34,347 nt of DNA. Source: a virus. Shown piece by piece: positions 25,380 to 31,609 of this stretch. Numbering within the stretch: position 1 is the first letter of the stretch; each line of letters opens with the position of its first letter. The stretch spans positions 1-34,347 of IMG/VR virus record IMGVR_UViG_3300025425_000078; one strand, given 5' to 3'. The notes below the pieces were generated by a model. That model ran no database searches. It was not told the DNA's origin and saw only the letters and a program-made list of their open reading frames with translations. The position numbers and the translations under genes are program-made.

Positions 25380-25396
25380 AGTGGGAATGTAATTAG
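25380..25396. repeat. 17-bp repeat at left boundary of lysogeny module
   Basis: AGTGGGAATGTAATTAG occurs here between integrase and tRNA, and again with one mismatch at 29164-29180, directly after the repressor stop. Shorter versions (AGTGGGAATGTACTATCA) follow at 29211 and 29240. On the minus strand this copy reads TAATTACATTCCCACTAAT followed by GGG, resembling a T7-type promoter whose +1 would be the first base of the tRNA. It may be a promoter or protein site, or a scar of module insertion. Confidence 0.6.
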
Positions 25397-25406
25397 CAGT
25401 CTTCAT

Positions 25407-26636
25407 TTATTTAATCAACCCTTTTGAGTTATGACCTATTAAAGAAATTACGTTACTATCATTAATACTATTAACAGCTTCTCTTAATGCTTCAGGTGTT
25501 TCTTGTGCATAGTATTTTAGTACAGTCTCAATGCTTATTCCTGCAAGTTTTGAGATAACTTTAACTGGTGTTTTTGTTTCACATAATCTTGTAATGAAAG
25601 TATGTTTTGTTGAGTATGGTGTGAAGTCTTTTATCTCTAATATCTTCCCATACTTTTCAAAAAAAGTTCTCATACTTCTTACAGTTACATTCGGAAATAA
25701 CTTTCTAGACTTATGTGCTATCGCAGTCTCTCGATATTTAACACAGATACGATAAGCAATATCATTTAGAGGTAAATCACCTGACCATTGCTGTGTCTTA
25801 TGACGAAAAAAATTAATAGTCTTATTCTTATAATCAATACAATCTATAGTAAATTTAGCATCATAAAATTCAAACTGTAATCTTTGACCTAAACCATTAA
25901 TTAAATACTGCATTGCATCTGCATGTTCTTCATCATTATTAGCATAAGCTAAATCAATAACTTTAATTTCATCTTCTCTACTAATTGGTTTCTTACTTTT
26001 ACTTTTAATAACACGCAGGTTACTCCAACCCATATCTCTAATTCTTAAATCTGCATTAAGTAATTTAGACTGCTCTAACATTCTTTTTGATATAGCTTCT
26101 CTAAAAGTTTCTCTTAATACTGAAAGTCTATGATTAGTTGTTCTGGTATTAAAGGTAGCTAAATTATTATTAGGTCGTTCAATGATTGTCTTCTCCATGT
26201 ACTTAATGAAACCATTGTAGTAACCATCAGTTTGCATGTCTTCAAGTTTAATATCTGGTGAGAAATAATTTAAAATATCTCTAATATAAATTTTAATATT
26301 TGTCTCATTCCCCTTGCCTTCCCACTGCTTAGTGTAAGTCATCTCCAAACAATCTTTTAGTGTTCCATGAGTTATAACCTTCTTACCATTCTTTCTTGAA
26401 TGATAATTTGCTGAAGTTAATTGTTCAAGATGTTTGGCTTTTATCTCTATAGCTTCTTGTAGTGATTTCTTAAAAGAAGTATCACTGTTATCTAATATAC
26501 TAACAGTATCATAAGCACTGTCCTTAACTTCTTGACCATCAACTATCATTCTTTTTCTTGTTTGAACTACAAGTAAATTATCTCGTTTAAGTCTGATACC
26601 TGCATGTAGTTTTAATATAGCTTCTCTACTGTTCAT
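25407..26636 (-). CDS. Tyrosine-type site-specific integrase
   Basis: A 409-aa phage integrase. The N-terminal half is a Lys-rich arm- and core-binding region, and the C-terminal catalytic domain has R252 (LGQRLQFE), K280 (FRHKTQQWSGDLPL), the box 'TPYSTKHTFITRL' (337-351) and the nucleophile near Y375/Y376 (TVLKYYA). Compared with the usual H-x-x-R-H and L-G-H boxes, the first His is Tyr341, the Arg is Lys344, and the last His position is Ile367. The enzyme would insert the phage into a host tRNA-Leu gene. AAGGAG lies 5 nt before the ATG. It is followed by the tRNA and attP-like array, as in many temperate phages. Confidence 0.93.
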   Translation of the reverse strand: MNSREAILKLHAGIRLKRDNLLVVQTRKRMIVDGQEVKDSAYDTVSILDNSDTSFKKSLQEAIEIKAKHLEQLTSANYHSRKNGKKVITHGTLKDCLEMTYTKQWEGKGNETNIKIYIRDILNYFSPDIKLEDMQTDGYYNGFIKYMEKTIIERPNNNLATFNTRTTNHRLSVLRETFREAISKRMLEQSKLLNADLRIRDMGWSNLRVIKSKSKKPISREDEIKVIDLAYANNDEEHADAMQYLINGLGQRLQFEFYDAKFTIDCIDYKNKTINFFRHKTQQWSGDLPLNDIAYRICVKYRETAIAHKSRKLFPNVTVRSMRTFFEKYGKILEIKDFTPYSTKHTFITRLCETKTPVKVISKLAGISIETVLKYYAQETPEALREAVNSINDSNVISLIGHNSKGLIK

Positions 26637-26644
26637 GTTACTCC

Positions 26645-27076
26645 TTATATTGCTGTCATTAATTTAGAACTACCAAAGATAGCAGGTATAGGTTCTTGCG
26701 TTGAACCTAAAAAGAACTTCTGTAGTTTCTTGCCTTCACCAGTTAATTCAACATATGTATATCGCTTATCTTCTGCGAATGGATTATCTGCATAGTTAAT
26801 TAAAGCTAATGTTTCATGTAAGTATGTAAGTGTTCTACTTAATGAAGATTGATTAATACCTCTGCCTAAAATATTATTAAAATGATATGAGATACTTTCA
26901 GTTGACATCTCATTATCTTTTAAGATTAATATTATCTGTAACACTGCAACATAGTGAAGTGGTACTCCATTGGTATGTAAAGTCTTACCTTGTTTCTGCT
27001 CTACCTTCTTAATGTAATTCAAGAAGTGTTGTGTAAAACTTAAACTAAAGACTGCTTTTTTGTATTGCTCTCTCAT
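26645..27076 (-). CDS. MarR-like winged-helix regulator, 143 aa
   Basis: A 143-aa protein with a winged-helix layout: 'VAVLQIILILKDNEMSTESI' (first helices), 'GRGINQSSLSRTLTYLHE' (recognition helix), then a wing 'KRYTYVELTGEGKKLQKFF'. This order, ending with the 'LTGEGKKL' turn, is typical of MarR-family DNA-binding proteins. It lies directly upstream of integrase (8 bp gap) and could act as a second lysogeny regulator or an excision control factor. A good AAAGGGG ribosome site precedes the ATG. The fold call is fair; target unknown. Confidence 0.65.
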   Translation of the reverse strand: MREQYKKAVFSLSFTQHFLNYIKKVEQKQGKTLHTNGVPLHYVAVLQIILILKDNEMSTESISYHFNNILGRGINQSSLSRTLTYLHETLALINYADNPFAEDKRYTYVELTGEGKKLQKFFLGSTQEPIPAIFGSSKLMTAI

Positions 27077-27458
27077 TGTTTCCCCTTTTACTTTCTAGTT
27101 TTATAATGTTCGTAGAAGTATGAGTTTCTGAAGTTACTCTAGCTAAAGCTATTGCAACATTTTCATTAAACTCAGGTTCAGTAATCTCAGTGTCTCTAAC
27201 ATCTCGATATTTAACAAGTTTATCAAAACTATATTTGATACAAATGCCACCTATCTTTAATGCTGTAGATTTCTCCCAGTCATTACTGACAATGATTTGT
27301 TTCTTAAAAAAGGGTAAGTTCTTTGTTACCTTTAAAGGTTTAACTTCATAACTGAAGTCGTCAATACGTCTTAAAAAAGACTGACATCTAACCTTATGTA
27401 TTACCCTACAAACTACCATTGCTACTACCATTATTGTTTTGTTTATAATTGTATTCAT
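27045..27458 (-). CDS. Hypothetical protein, 137 aa, lysogeny operon
   Basis: A 137-aa protein overlapping the MarR-like gene by 32 bp. It begins with a short hydrophobic stretch (TIMVVAMVVCRVI) that may insert in a membrane, then a basic Lys/Phe-rich part and an acidic 'EITEPEFNENVAIALARV' region. No domain recognised. The 203 bp upstream (27459-27661) holds no ORF; it contains a possible minus-strand sigma70 promoter (TTGCTA at 27600-27605, 18 bp, TATAAG at 27576-27581), a weak match in such AT-rich DNA. Confidence 0.55.
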   Translation of the reverse strand: MNTIINKTIMVVAMVVCRVIHKVRCQSFLRRIDDFSYEVKPLKVTKNLPFFKKQIIVSNDWEKSTALKIGGICIKYSFDKLVKYRDVRDTEITEPEFNENVAIALARVTSETHTSTNIIKLESKRGNNERAIQKSSL

Positions 27459-27661
27459 CTTACTTTTATTTCCTTACTTGCACAAGTGTTAATTACTAAT
27501 GTACGACACTTTTCAAAAAAATAGATAATCAATGTATTGTGCTAAACATCTCTACCTAGATATTGTGCCTGTGTCCTTATATGCTATCTATATTTGGTAT
27601 AGCAATAGAACAACGATAGAACATTACAGAAAAAATTGACTGGGGTTAAACTTGTATAACC

Positions 27662-27847
27662 TTAGCAAATTAAATCTTCTATGGTCTCAGTTACAACAAC
27701 AATACTATATTCTTCAACATCAGTTTTATGTTTAGTAAAAGTTCTCTCAGCTTTCACTAAAGCATTGCCTAAATAATTAAACATTTTAGGTGACGTTGCA
27801 GTTTCAAGTATTGGTATCTCACCTTTAACTATATTTACTGTTGCCAT
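27662..27847 (-). CDS. Hypothetical protein, 61 aa
   Basis: A small protein with a beta-rich start (ATVNIVKGEIPILETAT), a basic middle helix and an acidic C-terminus (YSIVVVTETIEDLIC). AAGGA lies about 9 nt before the ATG. It overlaps the upstream small gene by 23 bp and is the last of the three-gene leftward string driven by the divergent promoter. Position next to the repressor suggests an early regulator, but no DNA-binding motif is seen. Confidence 0.6.
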   Translation of the reverse strand: MATVNIVKGEIPILETATSPKMFNYLGNALVKAERTFTKHKTDVEEYSIVVVTETIEDLIC

Positions 27848-28010
27848 TTGTTGTTTTCCTTACATTAGAACAGCTAAGAAGCTGTCTCTGTTTATATAAA
27901 GAAAGATAAATTACTTCAGTATTAGGCTTTAAATCATTTCTGATTTTAGCTACTACTCTCTGTAATTTATCACTTAATATTTCGTGTTGTTCAAAGAGAA
28001 ATAATTGCAT
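27825..28010 (-). CDS. Hypothetical protein, 61 aa
   Basis: A small protein (MQLFLFEQHEILSDKLQRVV...) with a helical N-terminal half and a basic C-terminus. Its ATG overlaps the upstream stop as TAATG, so it is translationally coupled to the 71-aa gene before it. It belongs to the leftward operon facing the repressor, the position of cro/cII-like genes in other phages. There is no recognisable domain. Confidence 0.58.
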   Translation of the reverse strand: MQLFLFEQHEILSDKLQRVVAKIRNDLKPNTEVIYLSLYKQRQLLSCSNVRKTTNGNSKYS

Positions 28011-28225
28011 TATAAACTTACCTTTCTCAACATACGTAACTCACCTTTTGTTGCTAGTTCTTCAGCACTAGGTGTCAGCTTCATACTATCATTTACTTTA
28101 GTCTGAGCCTGTTTTCTTTTGTGTATATTTTGTATTGCTGTTGTTAGTCTACTCACCTGTGTATTTAGGTCAGCTACTTGTACTTGCAGTACAGTTACTT
28201 GGTCTTTTAGTTTTCTATTAAACAT
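28010..28225 (-). CDS. Small coiled-coil protein, 71 aa, first leftward gene
   Basis: A 71-aa protein whose residues 5-38 form regular heptads (LKDQVTVLQVQVADLNTQV), followed by a Lys-rich segment. This suggests a dimeric coiled coil with a basic tail, possibly nucleic-acid binding. It is the first gene of the operon opposite the repressor, preceded by TAAGGAG 5-6 nt before the ATG and by a consensus promoter overlapped by operators. By position it is a candidate antirepressor or Cro-like factor, though it has no HTH. Confidence 0.62.
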   Translation of the reverse strand: MFNRKLKDQVTVLQVQVADLNTQVSRLTTAIQNIHKRKQAQTKVNDSMKLTPSAEELATKGELRMLRKVSL

Positions 28226-28267
28226 ATCACTCCTTACAGTTAATGTTAAACATATCTGAGTTTTAAT

Positions 28268-28336
28268 ATCATATATGATTGATTTGTTTATATATACTCA
28301 TATATGAGTTGTCAACTAATAATAAATCATTTGTGA
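28268..28336. promoter_or_regulatory. Three evenly spaced palindromic operators
   Basis: Three palindromes lie between the divergent genes: ATCATATATGAT (28268-28279), ACTCATATATGAGT (28296-28309) and the weaker TCATTTGTGA (28327-28336). Their centres are 28273.5, 28302.5 and 28331.5, exactly 29 bp apart, so a bound dimer would sit on about the same helical face each time. The middle one fills the spacer of the leftward promoter and the first lies at its probable start site. This is the expected design for cooperative repressor binding by the adjacent rightward gene product. Confidence 0.72.
28287..28315 (-). promoter_or_regulatory. Leftward sigma70 promoter of lysogeny/early operon
   Basis: On the minus strand TTGACA (28310-28315), a 17-bp spacer and TATAAA (28287-28292) form a near-perfect host promoter. 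The spacer contains the palindrome ACTCATATATGAGT, so repressor binding there would block RNA polymerase. Transcription would start near 28280, about 55 nt before the first gene (28225). Confidence 0.8.
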
Positions 28337-28345
28337 AATTAATTC

Positions 28346-28374
28346 TTGATTATGAGTTTAGTATATGATTATCT
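28346..28374 (+). promoter_or_regulatory. Possible rightward promoter of repressor gene
   Basis: TTGATT (28346-28351), 17 bp, TTATCT (28369-28374) on the plus strand lies 18 bp before the repressor ATG, just beyond the third palindrome. It is a moderate sigma70 match in AT-rich DNA; TATGAT at 28364 is an alternative -10. If the start is close to the ATG the mRNA would have a very short leader, which fits the lack of a clear ribosome site. Confidence 0.45.
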
Positions 28375-28391
28375 TTCATTTATAAAAAAAG

Positions 28392-29162
28392 ATGGTAGAT
28401 ATGATAAAAGTTAATAACATAGTAGAGTTCAACCCAAAAATGACTGACGTAAAATATACCTTAGAAACTATATCTAAATATATTAATCTTCTTATAGCTA
28501 AAGAAGGTAGGGATAAGATTGTAGAAAAATCAGGTATTGATAAGAATATTTTATATAGATTATCTACTGGTGGTAATACTAATCTCGATAAATATTTAAA
28601 GATTAGAAATGCTTTTCCTACAGCATTTAAAGATAAAGTAGAGAGTAGTTTATTATCTGATTGTCCTATCTTAGGTCAAATAATAGAAGACCATAAAGTT
28701 AGATTGTTAAATGTATCTCAACCTACTTCATTTAAAGTATTATCAAATACAGCTAAACAATTCTCACCTTTGTTTGGCTATTTAAACGTATCAGCTACAG
28801 CTTATACAAATTCTGTTCACCTGTTTTCTACATCTAATCTTAATAGTGATATATTAAATAAGCAGTGTATTAATAGAATAATTATGGCTTACCCAGAAGA
28901 CAATAACCCTATTTATTGTTTAGCTATGTCCGACCAAAAAGGTTATCAATTAGTTGAACCCTTAACACGAAAAGTGATAATGACTGTCCCTATTAAAAAT
29001 AATGTTAAATGGGCTAAATGGATTTCACTTACTTCATTTTCATCAGCTGAAAATATTAAACCTGATGAAAACAACGAGCATGACCATCTAGTTAATGAAC
29101 AGTATATAAAAGATGTTCAATCTATAGGTACTCAATTACGAGAAATGTTAGACAAAAAATAA
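28392..29162 (+). CDS. Lysogeny repressor-like HTH protein, 256 aa
   Basis: The only plus-strand gene in the window, facing the leftward operon across the operator region. The N-terminus looks like a helix-turn-helix domain: 'ISKYINLLIAKEGRDKIVEK', 'SGIDKNILYRLSTGGNTNL' and 'DKYLKIRNAFP' (residues 27-77) follow the order of phage repressors. The C-terminal half (about 90-230) is a beta-rich domain with 'CINRIIMAYPEDNNPIYCLA', resembling the dimerisation part of CI-type proteins, but I see no Ala-Gly self-cleavage site. It probably binds the three palindromes and controls lysogeny. The start could also be the ATG at 28401. It is followed by a bidirectional terminator. Confidence 0.72.
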   Translation: MVDMIKVNNIVEFNPKMTDVKYTLETISKYINLLIAKEGRDKIVEKSGIDKNILYRLSTGGNTNLDKYLKIRNAFPTAFKDKVESSLLSDCPILGQIIEDHKVRLLNVSQPTSFKVLSNTAKQFSPLFGYLNVSATAYTNSVHLFSTSNLNSDILNKQCINRIIMAYPEDNNPIYCLAMSDQKGYQLVEPLTRKVIMTVPIKNNVKWAKWISLTSFSSAENIKPDENNEHDHLVNEQYIKDVQSIGTQLREMLDKK

Positions 29163-29163
29163 A

Positions 29164-29257
29164 AGTAGGAATGTAATTAGTTTTTATTAGTTGGACTACT
29201 GGTTTTATTAAGTGGGAATGTACTATCACTATAAACATAAGTGGGAATGTACTATCA
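29164..29257. repeat. Three direct repeats at right boundary of lysogeny module
   Basis: Three copies of a related 17-18 bp element lie in the same orientation: 29164-29180 (AGTAGGAATGTAATTAG), 29211-29228 and 29240-29257 (both AGTGGGAATGTACTATCA). The first is the partner of the copy at 25380-25396, so the elements bracket repressor, small genes and integrase. They may be promoters (minus strand reads CATTCCCACTTA), binding sites or recombination scars. A minus-strand promoter here would run antisense through the repressor gene. Confidence 0.62.
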
Positions 29258-29279
29258 TTATTTTATCATACAAATACAA

Positions 29280-29311
29280 AAAAACCCTAAGAAATACAAC
29301 TCAGGGTTTTT
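29280..29311. terminator. Bidirectional intrinsic terminator after repressor
   Basis: AAAAACCCT / AGGGTTTTT arms (with a further AG/CT pair inside) flank a short loop; A- and T-runs on the outer ends give a U-tract on either strand. It ends the rightward repressor transcript 120 bp after the stop and also closes the leftward antirestriction operon, whose last small gene ends at 29326. Confidence 0.8.
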
Positions 29312-29325
29312 AAGTTTTTATTTAT

Positions 29326-29457
29326 TTAATTATTAAAGTTTTTAATTAAATCTTTGTATCTTTTTTCTTTTTGTAAATTAGCCCACGTTCCGTTGTAGTC
29401 TCTAATTAAAATTGTAATACAATCTTTTAGTTCTTTTTCTTTTTTAGATATATTCAT
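29326..29457 (-). CDS. Small hypothetical protein, 43 aa
   Basis: A 43-aa ORF (begins MNISKKEKELKDCITILI, contains RDYNGTWANLQKEKRYKDL). Its ATG overlaps the antirestriction stop as TAATG and it ends just before the intrinsic terminator, so it is the last gene of that operon. It is charged and helical. Coupling and position support it; function is unknown, perhaps a partner of the antirestriction protein. Confidence 0.6.
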   Translation of the reverse strand: MNISKKEKELKDCITILIRDYNGTWANLQKEKRYKDLIKNFNN

Positions 29458-30383
29458 TATGCCACCTTCTTTAGTTCGTTAGTTTGTAACTCATTTAAAA
29501 AGATTAAAGACTTGTTAGCTAGTCCACTGGCGTTCATTAGTGCGTTTGGTTTATCTTTTAAACATTTAACCCATGATTTTAAATATTTAGCATGGTCAGT
29601 TCTAGGACTTGCACTTATGCCTAGTTGATTGCATAAAAAAGCACTACCCATCTCAGCAACTAATTCTTCAAATGCATAAGACGTTGAACCCTTCCAACCG
29701 TCAAGTTTTCTATTGCATCTACTTGATGCACCTGTCCAGTGTGTAAGTTCATGGAATAAAGTACCATAATATCCATCAGTTGCACTGGCATTAGCTGTCT
29801 TTATAAAGTTACTTTTACTAGGCATTGAAATAAAATCTTTAGACGGTACGTAGTAAGCATTGCCACCGTCTAAGTGTTTTATATTTGCACCAGTATTAGC
29901 AATAAAAGTTTCAGCAGTAGCACTAACTTCTACTTCACTTTTATTATTAACATTGTCAACATTATCCCATCTAGATATATCCCCATCTACATCTTCAATA
30001 TTAAAAGCATTAAAAGTTGTAAAATATTTATAATGCTTTTTAGAAGTTTCAACACCTGTAGGTGTCTCTACTTCAACATCTTTAGAACCAATAATTGGTT
30101 TTAACATTGGTATAGCTTTAGAACCCTTCTTTATTTGTAGACCTTTATTTTTCCACTGTAAAAAAGTTCCATATATTTTACGGTCTCTAGGCTTATCATC
30201 TAAAAAACCACCATCAATCATTGATAACCAAAATAAATTCATTCCTGAATATTTATGTCCATCTAAGTTCTGAAAACTTTTATTAGTCCAACCCTTTAAC
30301 CATTTTGAATTGTCATCACTTTCCATCTGTTTAATTAAATGCTCAGTGACTTTTTTTACTATGTCGTTTGCTTTTAAAGTCAT
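29457..30383 (-). CDS. ArdC-like antirestriction protein with zincin domain
   Basis: A 308-aa protein with the two parts of ArdC proteins. The N-terminal ssDNA-binding domain shows 'HKYSGMNLFWLSMIDGGF', 'YGTFLQWKNKGLQIKKGSKA' and 'YFTTFNAFNIEDV'. The C-terminal zincin-like domain has H211-E212-H215 in LFHELTHWTGAS and a probable third ligand E240 in FEELVAEMG. ArdC-type proteins protect incoming DNA from restriction in plasmids and phages. Expression from its own early promoter, near the place where T7 keeps ocr, fits protection at genome entry. The acidic stretch 130-152 is a linker. The family call is strong; the mode of action is uncertain. Confidence 0.9.
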   Translation of the reverse strand: MTLKANDIVKKVTEHLIKQMESDDNSKWLKGWTNKSFQNLDGHKYSGMNLFWLSMIDGGFLDDKPRDRKIYGTFLQWKNKGLQIKKGSKAIPMLKPIIGSKDVEVETPTGVETSKKHYKYFTTFNAFNIEDVDGDISRWDNVDNVNNKSEVEVSATAETFIANTGANIKHLDGGNAYYVPSKDFISMPSKSNFIKTANASATDGYYGTLFHELTHWTGASSRCNRKLDGWKGSTSYAFEELVAEMGSAFLCNQLGISASPRTDHAKYLKSWVKCLKDKPNALMNASGLANKSLIFLNELQTNELKKVA

Positions 30384-30423
30384 ATTCTATCTACCTCTAG
30401 TTAGTTAATATATGCACTACTGT

Positions 30424-30452
30424 ATTATATTAGAGCATAGAATATATATGAC
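30424..30452 (-). promoter_or_regulatory. Probable early promoter for antirestriction gene
   Basis: TATAAT (minus strand, 30424-30429) lies 40 bp before the ATG with only a weak -35 (GTCATA at 17 bp). The leader that follows shares two blocks of 10 and 22 bp exactly with the leader of the other early operon. The rest of the gap (30453-30506) contains two ATGATAGT repeats of unknown role. Confidence 0.5.
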
Positions 30453-30506
30453 ATATTGTCGCACTACTATCATAATTTAACTATCATTATTCTATAGATA
30501 CAAAAA

Positions 30507-30539
30507 AAGCCTTCTAAAAGTTTAACTAATAGAAGGCTT
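30507..30539 (-). terminator. Intrinsic terminator of first early operon
   Basis: A perfect 10-bp stem AAGCCTTCTA / TAGAAGGCTT with a 13-nt loop is followed on the minus strand by a run of seven T. It lies 11 bp after the stop of the 69-aa gene, so it ends the promoter-proximal early transcript before the antirestriction gene's own promoter. Confidence 0.9.
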
Positions 30540-30550
30540 AATTTTATTAA

Positions 30551-30760
30551 TTAGTTTGGTGTTACTTCTTGCCAGTTATATTTATAACCATTCTTATTCA
30601 AATACTTTGTTAGTTTGTTTATAAATTTAATATCTAAAATATGAGTATTATACTTGCCACTGCAATTATCATAAATAGTATTAACTGGTCTTATAACAAT
30701 ATTATTAAGACTTCTTGCTTCTAAGAAATCTTTATTTACTTTGATATTATACTTATTCAT
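30551..30760 (-). CDS. Hypothetical early protein, 69 aa
   Basis: A 69-aa protein (MNKYNIKVNKDFLEARSL...), mixed alpha/beta with a basic Tyr/Asn/Lys-rich C-terminus (KYLNKNGYKYNWQEV). The ATG at 30760 overlaps the upstream stop as TAATG and has GAGGTGG about 6-8 nt upstream; a GTG three codons earlier is less likely. It is the last gene before the terminator. No domain recognised; probably a host-takeover factor by position only. Confidence 0.65.
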   Translation of the reverse strand: MNKYNIKVNKDFLEARSLNNIVIRPVNTIYDNCSGKYNTHILDIKFINKLTKYLNKNGYKYNWQEVTPN

Positions 30761-31191
30761 TATGACCACCTCGCAGTTTCATAAGTCTTTAAATTTGAGA
30801 CAATTACACCTGCCATCTCATTAACCATAAAATCTATGCTTCTATATAATTGAGAGTTACCTGCTTTACCCTCGCAACTTTGGTAACTAAAAGATTGACC
30901 TGATTTAAACCACTGCATAAAATCATTATCAGTCTTAACTTTAAGATATTCCTGCTCATTATACTTTAATGGTATAATCATACCTTCAGGATTATCTTTT
31001 AAGTCAGGGTAACGCTCAACCAATGACCAGTTATTCAAGTCACTTAACCATTTAAAAAAGACTTCAGGCTTATTTTTGCAAGTTTCTTTTATTTTTTGAT
31101 TGTCTTTATAATGCTCACCTGAGCCATAAACTTTATTAATTAAGTTCATTACTTCATATAAACATTTGTCTGTTACTTGGTATGCACTCAT
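30760..31191 (-). CDS. Hypothetical early protein, 143 aa, first early gene
   Basis: A 143-aa soluble protein, rich in Trp, Tyr and Asn (FFKWLSDLNNWSLVERYPD, FMQWFKSGQSFSYQSCEGK). It is the first gene behind the consensus TTGACA/TATACT promoter and so should be among the first made after infection. AGAGGT precedes the ATG at 8 nt. No known fold recognised; likely an early host-interaction protein, by position only. Confidence 0.68.
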   Translation of the reverse strand: MSAYQVTDKCLYEVMNLINKVYGSGEHYKDNQKIKETCKNKPEVFFKWLSDLNNWSLVERYPDLKDNPEGMIIPLKYNEQEYLKVKTDNDFMQWFKSGQSFSYQSCEGKAGNSQLYRSIDFMVNEMAGVIVSNLKTYETARWS

Positions 31192-31229
31192 ATCTATCTA
31201 CCTCTAGTTAGTTATTTTTATATATGCAC
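31192..31229 (-). repeat. Early leader module, duplicated at 30384-30418
   Basis: The 5' leader of this early gene shares an exact 22-bp block (31193-31214 and 30386-30407) and an exact 10-bp block ATATATGCAC (31220-31229 and 30408-30417) with the leader of the antirestriction gene. The first block carries the ribosome site AGAGGTAG. Only the spacing between the blocks differs. The copy may have arisen by duplication and may coordinate expression of the two early operons. Confidence 0.75.
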
Positions 31230-31230
31230 A

Positions 31231-31259
31231 AGTATAAGACACCATTGCAACAGTGTCAA
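31231..31259 (-). promoter_or_regulatory. Main early sigma70 promoter
   Basis: TTGACA (31254-31259), a 17-bp spacer and TATACT (31231-31236) on the minus strand make a near-consensus host promoter 40 bp before the first early gene. It is the strongest sigma70 match I find outside the lysogeny switch and corresponds to the T7 A1-A3 early promoters. Confidence 0.82.
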
Positions 31260-31280
31260 GCCTTTAGTTTTATTTAGTTT

Positions 31281-31332
31281 GGCTACTGGTTAGCTACTGG
31301 TTAGGCTACTGGTTAGGCTACTGGTTAGGCTT
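31281..31332. repeat. Tandem 12-bp repeat GGCTACTGGTTA, about 4 copies
   Basis: Units begin at 31281, 31293 (missing one G), 31304 and 31316, with a partial GGCTT at 31328. It lies just upstream of the early promoter in a 350-bp gene-free stretch. T7 carries arrays of short direct repeats (SRL/SRR) next to its terminal repeat, so these may mark the genome end. Related TGGTTACAATA pieces occur at 31439 and 31503. The rest of 31333-31530 shows only AT-rich DNA. Confidence 0.75.
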
Positions 31333-31530
31333 AAAAATTTTAGAACAGATAATGAGAGACATGAAGGCAAATAAAAAAATTGATTAATTTGCAAATAAGA
31401 ATCATTCTCAACTATAAATCTAAGTAAATAGCTATGCAGTGGTTACAATAACCAGTTCCATTTGTTATAGAATATAAATAATAGTTCTATCCAGTGCAAC
31501 ACTGGTTACAATATACCTATCATACCACAC

Positions 31531-31566
31531 CCCCCTTCATTATATTTATAATACACCCATAGGGGG
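31531..31566. repeat. Nested inverted repeat (possible end-processing or termination structure)
   Basis: Outer arms CCCCCT (31531-31536) and AGGGGG (31561-31566) enclose a perfect inner palindrome ATTATA-TT-TATAAT (31539-31552). The six-base G/C tracts are exceptional in this AT-rich DNA. It lies 44 bp beyond the stop of the neighbouring small gene, with no T-run on the minus strand, so a simple terminator is not obvious. A role at the genome terminus is possible. Confidence 0.5.
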
Positions 31567-31609
31567 AAATTTAAAATCTGAGCCTATACGTGATGCAGTC
31601 ACATTTTGT

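Noticed and set aside
27459-27661. Further promoter such as TTGACT...TATAAC on the plus strand.
   Set aside because: Spacer of only 13 bp; chance matches are expected in such AT-rich DNA.
29874-30104. Plus-strand 76-aa ORF opposite the antirestriction gene.
   Set aside because: Phe/Ile/Asn-rich antisense shadow without start signals.
31281-31332. CRISPR array.
   Set aside because: Units are contiguous 12-mers without spacers and no cas genes are present.
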